A DNA stretch of 24,413 bases from contig DASUBV010000162.1 of assembly GCA_035763085.1 (NCBI GenBank), positions 1 to 24,413 of the forward strand, in the 5' to 3' direction. The stretch is from DASUBV01 sp035763085. GTDB taxonomy: Bacteria; Actinomycetota; Actinomycetes; Streptosporangiales; Streptosporangiaceae. A program made the translations under genes and the position numbers. Of the stretch, positions 14,750 to 21,958 are shown one piece after another. The notes beneath the pieces were generated by a model. The model made no database searches, was not told the origin of the DNA, and saw only the letters and a list, made by a program, of their open reading frames with translations. Position 1 is the first letter of the stretch; the number at the start of each line of letters is the position of its first letter.

Positions 14750-15103
14750 ATGCCGGGCAACAGCCCCGCGGCCGGCACCGAGCCGCAGTTTCTTCAGGTG
14801 CAGACGACGACTGACTCGCGTGCTGAGGCCATTGAGCTCGGCCATGCCGCTGTCGCCGCGCGGCTTGCCGCGTGCGCGCAGGTAGCCGGCCCGATCGCGA
14901 GCAGCTACTGGTGGGAAGACACCATCGAGCGCTCGGAGGAGTGGCTGATCCTGCTCAAGCTGCCCGCCGACCGGTTCGAGGAGCTAGCCCAGTTCCTGTC
15001 CGAGCGGCACAGCTACGACGAGCCCGAGATCGTGGCCACTCCGATCGTCGCCGGCTCGGAAGCGTATCTAAGCTGGGTAGAGGACGAAACCCGCCCAGAG
15101 TGA
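14750..15103 (+). CDS. cutA: CutA-family divalent cation tolerance protein
   Basis: This protein of 117 residues has the CutA ferredoxin-like trimer fold signature: FLQVQTTTDSRAEAIELG (strand 1 and helix 1), ARLAACAQVAGPIASSYWWE with the conserved A-A-C, EEWLILLKL, and the end motif HSYDEPEIVATPIVAGSEAY-LSW. The family forms compact cytoplasmic trimers and has been linked to copper tolerance and protein folding, with an unsettled role. Starts at 14744 and 14750 are both possible; I prefer 14750 because of the -10-like box just upstream and the absence of a clear ribosome site. The MpaB gene follows after 35 bases on the same strand, so the two may be cotranscribed. Confidence 0.9.
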   Translation: MPGNSPAAGTEPQFLQVQTTTDSRAEAIELGHAAVAARLAACAQVAGPIASSYWWEDTIERSEEWLILLKLPADRFEELAQFLSERHSYDEPEIVATPIVAGSEAYLSWVEDETRPE

Positions 15104-15138
15104 GCATGCCGGCCGCCCGGGGTGCTGAGGGGGCCGCC

Positions 15139-15987
15139 ATGACCAGTCCCGCTGATCGCGCTGACCACGGCTTGTTCGGGCCGGGCTCGGTCACCTGGCG
15201 AGTCATGGGCGACCCGATGATGTGGGTCGCCGGGCTGCGGGCCCTGTACCTGCAGGCGCTGCACCCCACCGTGATGCGCGGCACCTGGCAGAACACCTCG
15301 TTCGCCGACCGCACCCAGGCCTGGGGCCGGTTCGTCAGGACCACCGAGTTCGTCCGGATCCGGACCTACGGCTCGATGGCCGAGGTGGAGCGGGCCGGCC
15401 GGCGGCTTCGCAAGATCCACTCCTCGCTGACCGGCGTGGCCGAGGACGGGCGCGTCTTCCGGCTGGACGAGCCGGACCTGCTGCTGTGGGTGCACTGCGG
15501 CGAGATCGCCTCGTATGCCGACATCGCCCGGCGCTGCGGCGCCCGGGTCACCGCCGCCGAGCTGGACACCTTCGTCGACGAGCAGCGGCGCAGCGCCGCC
15601 GTGGTCGGGCTGGACCCGGCGGCCGTGCCGGCCAGCATGGCTGAGCTGGACGACTACTACGCCGCGATCCGGCCCCAGCTGCACGTCACCGCTGAGGCCC
15701 GGCAGGCGCTGCGGCGCTCGTTCACCCCGCAGATCCCGCTGGAGTTCGCGGCGCTGCGGCTGGCCGTGCCGCCGCTCAACACGCTGGCCTTCGCCAGCCT
15801 GCCGCGCTGGGCGCGGCGGATGTACGGGACGCCGGGAAGCCCGCTGACCGACGCGGCGGCGACGCTGGCGCTGCGCGCGGCACACGAGTCCACCGCCCGG
15901 ATCCCGCGCCAGGTCATCGAGGTCCCGGTGTCGGTGGCCGTGCGCGCCCGGCGGCGGATCGGCCGCCGGGAGGCGGCCTGGCACTAA
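15139..15987 (+). CDS. Oxygenase MpaB family protein (DUF2236)
   Basis: This 282-residue protein matches the DUF2236/MpaB all-helical family. It has LYLQALHPTVMRGT (H42, R47) near the N-terminus, WGRFVRTTEFVRIRTYG (about 62-78), the RLRKIHSSLTG segment, and LLWVHCGEIASYADI (about 116-130). The conserved histidine-rich helices bind heme in the characterised relatives, which include the mycophenolic-acid enzyme MpaB and latex-clearing protein. Most bacterial members have no known substrate. ATG 15139 was chosen over 15106 because of GAGGGGG six bases upstream. It is 35 bases downstream of CutA, in the same direction. No signal peptide is seen. The C-terminus is Arg-rich. Confidence 0.85.
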   Translation: MTSPADRADHGLFGPGSVTWRVMGDPMMWVAGLRALYLQALHPTVMRGTWQNTSFADRTQAWGRFVRTTEFVRIRTYGSMAEVERAGRRLRKIHSSLTGVAEDGRVFRLDEPDLLLWVHCGEIASYADIARRCGARVTAAELDTFVDEQRRSAAVVGLDPAAVPASMAELDDYYAAIRPQLHVTAEARQALRRSFTPQIPLEFAALRLAVPPLNTLAFASLPRWARRMYGTPGSPLTDAAATLALRAAHESTARIPRQVIEVPVSVAVRARRRIGRREAAWH

Positions 15988-16045
15988 AGCCCGCTGCCGG
16001 GCTGCCGTGTTGCTGGCCTAGTCTGGGTGAGTCCGGGAGGTCATA

Positions 16046-16633
16046 GTGCCCGCTTCGCCAGCTGCTGACCCAGCCGACGCCACCCGGTGGTGGGAGGCGT
16101 ACTGCCTGGCCGAGAACGACCAGGCTGATGAGCTGCGCCAGCGTGCCGGCTCCGGCGACGTTCACGCGCGCCGCCAGCTCGCCAGCTGGCTGGCCGAGCG
16201 CGGACGGGCGCCGGAGGCGGCCGCCCTGATCCGCCCGCTGGCCGACGCCGGCGAGGACATCGCCCAGCTGTGGCTGGCCCGCTGGCTGGCTGAGTGCGAT
16301 CAGGTCAGTGAACTGCGCCAGCGCGCGGAGGCGGGCAGTGTCCACGCCCTGGCCGAGCTAGCCGAGTGGCTGGCGGCACATCACCGCATTGATCAGCTAC
16401 GTCAGCTCATCAGCGCCCGGGAAGGCCGCGCCGCGCAGCTGCTGGCATCGTGGCGGACCCGGCTGGGCAACATGGATGTGGTACGCGTGTTCGCCGACCT
16501 GGGAGACGATGACGCGATGCGCCAGCTTGCGCGGTGGCTGGCCCGGCGCGGCCTGCTCGACGAACTGCGGCAGCGCGCAGCTGCCGGCGACGAGCAAGCC
16601 CGGCGCCAGCTTGCGCTGGCTGAAGGTGGTTAG
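16046..16633 (+). CDS. Helical-repeat protein of unknown function (about 36-residue units)
   Basis: This 195-residue protein is made of helical repeats with the unit pattern 'ELRQRA-x-AG-D-x-x-A-RRQLA-x-WLA-x-RGR'. The ELRQRA box recurs at about 29, 89 and 174, and a Trp-Leu-Ala box recurs about 17-20 residues after each of the first two. It resembles the TPR/Sel1-like or HEAT-like repeats that are often appended to actinomycete signalling and NB-ARC-type proteins, here as a stand-alone protein. It probably serves as a protein-binding scaffold; no enzyme motif is present. The start is GTG at 16046 with GGGAGG five bases upstream. Its TAG overlaps the TAA of the convergent phosphatase. Transcription appears to be independent, since 58 bases separate it from MpaB. 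Confidence 0.75.
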   Translation: MPASPAADPADATRWWEAYCLAENDQADELRQRAGSGDVHARRQLASWLAERGRAPEAAALIRPLADAGEDIAQLWLARWLAECDQVSELRQRAEAGSVHALAELAEWLAAHHRIDQLRQLISAREGRAAQLLASWRTRLGNMDVVRVFADLGDDDAMRQLARWLARRGLLDELRQRAAAGDEQARRQLALAEGG

Positions 16634-17226
16634 CCCGCGCCCGGCGGCACGTTCCAGGAGCTGATCACCGGGCGGCCATGCTCGGTGCCCAGGGTGCTGA
16701 ACGTGCCGGTGTCCAGGCGGAACAGCCGTCCGTCGGCGGGGTTCAGCTCCAGGTAGCGGGCGGTCAGGATGCGCAGCGAGTGGCCGTGCGCTACCAGCGC
16801 GACATCCCCCTCGGCCAGCAGCGGCATGACCCTGGCCAGCACCGCGTCCACCCGCTTGCCCACCTGGGCGACGGTCTCGCCCGGATGGGCGGCGTCGCCG
16901 GGGATGACCCCGTCCCGCCACAGGTACCAGCCGGGCCGCTCTTGCCTGATCTGCTGAGTGGTCCGCCCCTCGTAGCCGCCGTAGTCCCATTCCTGCAGGT
17001 CAGGATCGGTTTTCGAGTCCCCGAGGCCGGCCAGTTGCGCGGTGCGCACGGCGCGGTGCGCCGGGCTGGAGAACACCGCCCGGATGTCGCGGCGGGCCAG
17101 GGCCGGGGCCAGCGCGGCGGCGGCTGCCTCGCCGCGGCCGGTCAGCGGGATGTCGGTCCGGCCGGTATGCCGCCCGGACCGGCTCCACTCGGTCTCGCCG
17201 TGCCGCAGCAGGATCAGCTCGCTCAT
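16630..17226 (-). CDS. Histidine phosphatase family protein (phosphoglycerate mutase-like)
   Basis: This 198-residue protein opens with ILLRHGETEWSRSGRHTGRT (R8, H9, G10), the phosphohistidine site of the branch-1 family. The second arginine and an acidic catalytic residue lie in VFSSPAHRAVRTAQLAG and LQEWDYGGYEG, and the second histidine is in VALVAHGHSLRILTAR. Members are cofactor-dependent mutases or phosphatases acting on sugar phosphates, cobalamin precursors or other small molecules; the exact substrate cannot be read. Start ATG 17226 has AAAGGA about seven bases upstream. It is divergent from the regulator at 17401 and convergent, with overlapping stops, with the repeat protein. Confidence 0.88.
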   Translation of the reverse strand: MSELILLRHGETEWSRSGRHTGRTDIPLTGRGEAAAAALAPALARRDIRAVFSSPAHRAVRTAQLAGLGDSKTDPDLQEWDYGGYEGRTTQQIRQERPGWYLWRDGVIPGDAAHPGETVAQVGKRVDAVLARVMPLLAEGDVALVAHGHSLRILTARYLELNPADGRLFRLDTGTFSTLGTEHGRPVISSWNVPPGAG

Positions 17227-17329
17227 GGCTGCATCCTTTCCTAACCCGGCCCGGTCCTCACCCCTGGGCCGCCCCGCCGGCCCAGGCCGGCCCCTCCGCA
17301 CCGGCCCTCCGCGCTGGCCGAGTTTTCAG

Positions 17330-17358
17330 TTGACGGCCCAGGGCTCCACATGTAAGTT
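17330..17358 (+). promoter_or_regulatory. Promoter of the envelope cluster
   Basis: The -35 TTGACG (17330-17335) is followed by a 17-base spacer and -10 TAAGTT (17353-17358), near-consensus for a housekeeping sigma factor and exceptional in so GC-rich a context. Transcription should start near 17365, about 36 bases before the proposed start codon. The -10 box lies inside a palindrome. Confidence 0.75.
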
Positions 17359-17372
17359 CTGACTTACAGGTG
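17347..17372. promoter_or_regulatory. Palindromic operator overlapping the -10 box
   Basis: TGTAAGT (17351-17357) and ACTTACA (17362-17368) form a perfect dyad with a four-base centre. After one mismatch the symmetry continues as CAC (17347-17349) and GTG (17370-17372). The dyad covers the -10 box and transcription start, so binding would block RNA polymerase. The regulator encoded immediately downstream is the obvious candidate. Confidence 0.75.
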
Positions 17373-17400
17373 AAAGAGAGAACCCGGAAGGGGTCCGACG

Positions 17401-17718
17401 CTGACGAACGACGCTGGACTGCTGGCCGTGCTGACGGCGGTGGCCAACCCGCAGCGGATGCGGGTGGTGGCTGAGCTCACGGATGGCCGGGTGCACGTCA
17501 GCGAGCTGGCCCGGCGGCTGGGAATGTCGCGGCCGCTGCTGTACATGCACCTGGACCGGCTGGAGAAGGCCGGCCTGGTGGTCGGGCACCTCGAGCTGTC
17601 CGCGGATGGCAAGGCGATGAAGTACTTCGAGCTGGCTCCCTTCGACATCCGGCTCACGCCCGAGGCGATCACCGCGGCGGTCCGGGCCGGGGCCGGGGAT
17701 CCTGGCAGCGACGACTGA
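17401..17718 (+). CDS. ArsR-like winged helix-turn-helix regulator, probable CTG start
   Basis: This protein of 105 residues is a compact winged helix: LLAVLTAVANPQRMRVVAEL as the first helices, VHVSELARRLGMSRPLLYMH as the turn and recognition helix, and LVVGHLELSADGKAMKYFEL as the wing. No cysteine or histidine cluster typical of metal-sensing ArsR proteins is present, so a metal ligand is unlikely. A strong GGAAGGGG (17386-17393) sits seven bases before CTG 17401, and no ATG or GTG is placed to use it; GTG 17428 has no ribosome site and would cut the first helix. I therefore take CTG as start. A promoter and a palindrome over its -10 box lie directly upstream, suggesting autorepression. Downstream genes follow in the same direction. 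Confidence 0.8.
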   Translation: MTNDAGLLAVLTAVANPQRMRVVAELTDGRVHVSELARRLGMSRPLLYMHLDRLEKAGLVVGHLELSADGKAMKYFELAPFDIRLTPEAITAAVRAGAGDPGSDD

Positions 17719-17741
17719 CATCTGAGAAAGGCACGGCAACG

Positions 17742-17762
17742 ATGGAAGCGAGTAGCAGATGA
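17742..17762 (+). CDS. Possible six-codon leader frame coupled to the next gene
   Basis: ATG 17742 opens the frame M-E-A-S-S-R and its TGA overlaps the ATG at 17759. GAAAGG lies about 11 bases upstream, a loose ribosome site. It could couple translation or simply be chance; the sequence also supplies the purine-rich GGAAGCGAG that may serve as the ribosome site of the next gene. Confidence 0.2.
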   Translation: MEASSR

Positions 17763-18025
17763 CCGAGGTCCTGGCCAGCGGCCCGACGAACTACACCGCG
17801 ATCACGATCGGCCTGGGCATCCCGGTCGCGGTCTGCGTGGCGATCGCGGTGATCGTCTGGTCCTACTTCCGGCTGCAGCGGCACCGGGCCGACGCGGTGG
17901 CGATGGCCCATTACCGCAAGCTGGCCGAGGAGGCCGTCGCGAACCAGCAGCAGCTGCGCGAGCAGCTCGCGCAGCTGACCGAGCACGTGCGCTCGGTCGA
18001 GCAGCTGATGCGAGAGGTGGGGTAA
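17759..18025 (+). CDS. Small single-pass membrane protein with a cytoplasmic coiled coil
   Basis: This 88-residue protein has a short polar N-terminus, one transmembrane helix (about 14-37, ITIGLGIPVAVCVAIAVIVW), a basic boundary (RLQRHR) and then a helix with heptad character to the end (KLAEEAVANQQQLREQLAQL and on to the C-terminus). The positive-inside rule puts the coiled coil in the cytoplasm. No named family is recognised. It stands between the regulator and the Sensor-domain protein, and its TAA shares one base with the next ATG, so its product probably works with that protein, perhaps as a membrane-bound partner or signal relay. The start ATG 17759 has GGAAGCGAG about 10 bases upstream. 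Confidence 0.8.
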   Translation: MTEVLASGPTNYTAITIGLGIPVAVCVAIAVIVWSYFRLQRHRADAVAMAHYRKLAEEAVANQQQLREQLAQLTEHVRSVEQLMREVG

Positions 18026-18804
18026 TGACGGTCACCTGGCGGGCCGGCGGCCAGCTGACCGCCAACCCGCTGCGGCTCGCCTTCTCCGGCGGGCTGTGGC
18101 GCAGCGCCCGGTACCTGCTCGTGTATGTGTTTGGCACCGGCTGGGTGCTGTTCAGCGCGGCGTTCACGGTCGTCACCACAGCGGTGGTCTTCGCCGTGAC
18201 GCTGGCCGGGATCCCGCTGCTCAGCGCGGCCGCCGGGGTGCTGCGCGGCTGCGCGGCGGTGGAGCGCGGCCGGCTGCGCGACGTGTTCGCCGAGCCGGTG
18301 CGCGGCCGCTACCGGCCGGTGCCGCCGCGCGGGATGCTCGCCCAGGCCGGCGCTCGCTGGAAGGACCCGGCCACCTGGCGCGCGCTCACCTACCTGGTCG
18401 CGCTGTGGGCACCGCTGTTCGCCCTGGACACCGCGGTGCTGACGGTCTGGCTCACGTTCCTGGCCGGCGTCACCATCCCGCTGTGGTACTGGGCGCCGGT
18501 GCAGATCAGCCCGATCGGCTACACCAACGGCGCCCCGGTGCACGGCATCGCCTACGGCTACTTCCCGCATGGCCCCTACGGGCCGGGCGCCTGGGGCTAC
18601 TTCGTCGACTCGCTGCCCAAGGCGCTGCTCGCGGCGCTGGTGTTCCTGATCTTGTTCCTGCTGTTCAGCTACGTCGTGGTGCTCACCGCCCGGGCGCACG
18701 GCCGGGTGGCCCGCGCGCTGCTGCGGGCGCCCGCCGACCCGCTGGCCGCGGCCAGGGACGTCCTGGTCCGGCCCGGCCCGCTCCCGCCGCTGAACACCTC
18801 CTGA
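18025..18804 (+). CDS. Freestanding 'Sensor' domain membrane protein (PF13796-like)
   Basis: This 259-residue protein resembles the putative Sensor domain that normally forms the N-terminal membrane part of actinobacterial histidine kinases. It has a hydrophobic pair (about 30-72), a charged cytoplasmic stretch with the family's 'W-K-D-P-A-T-W-R-A-L-T-Y' box (about 111-122), a second pair (to about 156), an exposed segment (Tyr/Gly/Pro-rich GIAYGYFPHGPYGPGAWGYF, about 174-193) and a last helix (about 195-220). No kinase, HAMP or other output domain follows. The start ATG overlaps the previous stop and has GAGAGGTGGGG upstream. In this cluster it may sense the envelope and pass the signal to the coiled-coil protein or the regulator; that is inference. 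Confidence 0.82.
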   Translation: MTVTWRAGGQLTANPLRLAFSGGLWRSARYLLVYVFGTGWVLFSAAFTVVTTAVVFAVTLAGIPLLSAAAGVLRGCAAVERGRLRDVFAEPVRGRYRPVPPRGMLAQAGARWKDPATWRALTYLVALWAPLFALDTAVLTVWLTFLAGVTIPLWYWAPVQISPIGYTNGAPVHGIAYGYFPHGPYGPGAWGYFVDSLPKALLAALVFLILFLLFSYVVVLTARAHGRVARALLRAPADPLAAARDVLVRPGPLPPLNTS

Positions 18805-18813
18805 CACGCAAGT

Positions 18814-18849
18814 GCCCCCGCCCCTGAGTGCCAGCTCACGGGCGAGGGC
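18814..18849 (+). other. Stem-loop between the Sensor gene and the MMPL gene
   Basis: A long stem forms in three blocks: GCCC/GGGC, CGCCC/GGGCG and TGAG/CTCA, interrupted by single mismatches, with a six-base loop at 18829-18834. There is no T-run, so it is not a standard terminator. It may attenuate transcription or mark an RNA-processing point that lowers transporter expression relative to the first three genes. Confidence 0.6.
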
Positions 18850-18893
18850 GAAACGGCCCAGCACCCCAGCTCCCGTTCGCAAGGAAGGCTACG

Positions 18894-21145
18894 ATGCGCC
18901 AGCCGCAGAGTTCAGTATTGCCTGATTCACCCCCGGTGCCCAGCGCGCCCCGCCGTGCGCCCGTCGTCGAGCGGATGGCCGGGTGGAGCGCCCGGCACCG
19001 CAAGCTCGCTGTCGTGAGCTGGCTGGTGATGGTCGCCGCGGCGATCGCCGTCGGCCAGCTGCTCGGCTCGCCGAGCCTGCCGCAGTATGACCCCGGCCAG
19101 TCCGGCCAGGCCGAGCACACCCTGCAGCGGCTCGGCGTCACCACGCCGCCCGCCGAGAGCGTGCTCATCCAGGGCCGCGGCTGGCGCACCGACCCGGCGA
19201 TGCGCCAGGCGGCGGCGCAGGTCGTCACCGCGCTGCGCGCGCTGCCCCGCTCAGCCGCCGGAGTCCGGTCGCCGCTCAGCGACCGCGCGCTGGTGTCGGC
19301 TGACGGCCGGTCGGCGCTGGTGACCTTCACCGTGCCGGGCCCGGTAGCCGACCAGGACAGCCGGGTCGCGCCCGCGCTGCGCGCCGTGGCCGCCGTCGCG
19401 GCCCGCCATCGCGGCCTGCGGATCGCCGAGGCCGGCGACGCCAGCACCGACCGCGCGGCCAACGCCCAGCTCAGCCAGGACTTCCGGAAGGCCGAGCTGA
19501 CCTCGGTGCCGGTCACGCTGCTCTTGCTGCTGCTCGCGTTCGGCGCGCTCATCGCCGCGGGCATCCCGCTGCTGCTGGCTGCCTCGGCGGTGATATCCGC
19601 GATCTCGCTACTGGCCATCCCCGGCCACTGGCTGCCGGTCGGGTCGAGCACCTCGGAGGTCGTGCTCCTCATCGGGATGGCCGTCGGCGTCGACTACTCG
19701 CTGTTCTACCTGCGCCGCGAGCGTGAGGAGCGGGCGGCCGGGGCCAGCACCGGCCGGGCCCTGGCGATCGCCGCGGGCACCTCGGGCCGGGCCATCGTGG
19801 TGTCCGGGCTGACCGTGATGATCGCCCTGGCCGGGCTGTTCCTGACCGGGTACGCGGTCTTCACCGGCGTCGCGATCGGCACCATCCTGGTCGTCGGCGT
19901 GGCCGTGGCCGGGTCGGTCACGGCGCTGCCCGCGCTGCTGTCCCTGCTGGGCAGCTGGGCCGATCGCGGCCGGATCCCGGTCCTGGGCCGCCGCCGCACC
20001 GCCGCCCGGCCATCCCGGATGTGGGCGGCGCTGGTCAGCCGCGTGGTGCGGCGCCCGGCCGCCTGGGGCGCCGTCGCCCTGGCGGCCATGGTGGCGCTGG
20101 CCATCCCGGCGGCCGGCCTGCGGCTGGGCAACCCGCCCGACGGCGGGTTCCCGGCTAGCCTGCCGGTCATCCGGACGCTGGACCAGATCCAGCGCGCGTT
20201 CCCCGGCCACCCGGCCCCGGCTCAGGTCGTGGTCACCGCGAGGACCCCGGCCGGGCTGACCGGCCCGGCCATGCGCGATGCCCTGACCAGGCTGCGGGCC
20301 ACCGCGGCGGCCGGCGGCCCGGTGCACGGGCCGGTCACCGTCGATCCGGTGGCCGGCGGCCGGGCGCTGATCGTCAGCGTCCCGCTGGCCGGCGACGGCA
20401 CCAGCGACACCTCCATGCACGCCCTGGCACAGCTGCGCGGCACGATCCTGCCCCGCACGCTGGGCCAGGTGCCGGGGGTCAGCGTCGCGGTGGCCGGCAA
20501 CACCGCGGCGACCCACGACGACATCGCGGCGCTCGACTCGCGGACGCCGCTGGTATTCGCGGTGGTCGCCGTGCTGGCCCTGGTGCTGCTGCTCGTCGCG
20601 TTCCGGTCGCTGCCCATCGCGCTGCTGTCGGTGGGGCTGAACCTGCTGTCGGCGGGCGCGGCGTTCGGCCTGATCACGCTGATCTTCCAGCAGGGCCGGC
20701 TGGCAGGCGTGCTGAACTTCGCCAGCTACGGCGCCATCGTGCCGTGGGTCCCGCTGTTCATGTTCGTGTTCTTGTTCGGGCTGAGCATGGACTACCACGT
20801 GTTCCTGCTCAGCCGGATCAGCGAGCTGCGGTCCCGCGGGGCCAGCACCGCTCAGGCGGTGACCGGCGGGGTGGCCAGCAGCGCCGGCGTGGTCACCAGC
20901 GCTGCGCTGATCATGGTGGCGGTGTTCTCGATCTTCGCCACGCTGTCACTGATCCAGCTCAAGATGCTCGGCGTGGGCCTGGCGGCGGCCGTCCTGATCG
21001 ACGCCACGGTGGTCCGCGGCATCCTGCTGCCGGCCGCGCTGGCCATGCTGGGCGAGCGGGCCTGGTACCTGCCGCGCCCGGGCAGGCGGCGGGCGGCCAG
21101 CCCGCCCCCGGCCGCGGCGCAGCTGATCGCCGGGCGGCGGCCGTC

Positions 21146-21149
<4 letters not shown>
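18894..21149 (+). CDS. MMPL-family RND transporter
   Basis: This 751-residue protein has the MmpL/RND layout. There is a first transmembrane helix (about 37-57), an extracytoplasmic loop (60-200), a five-helix block (about 205-350), a second first-half-type helix (about 390-410), a second loop (415-550) and a second helix block (about 553-720). The proton-relay pairs are intact: GVDYSLFYL (D267-Y268) and SMDYHVFLL (D633-Y634). Family members use the proton gradient to export lipids, siderophores or drugs. The start ATG 18894 has AAGGAAGG about seven bases upstream. It overlaps the downstream ABC ATPase gene by ATGA, so the transporter and ABC pair are translationally coupled. Substrate unknown; the protein is shorter than mycobacterial MmpL proteins and lacks their C-terminal domain. 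Confidence 0.9.

Positions 21150-21954
<805 letters not shown>

Positions 21955-21958
<4 letters not shown>

Noticed and set aside
17401..17718. Metal-sensing ArsR/SmtB regulator
   Set aside because: The winged helix lacks the Cys/His sets used for metal binding, and no metal transporter or reductase accompanies it.
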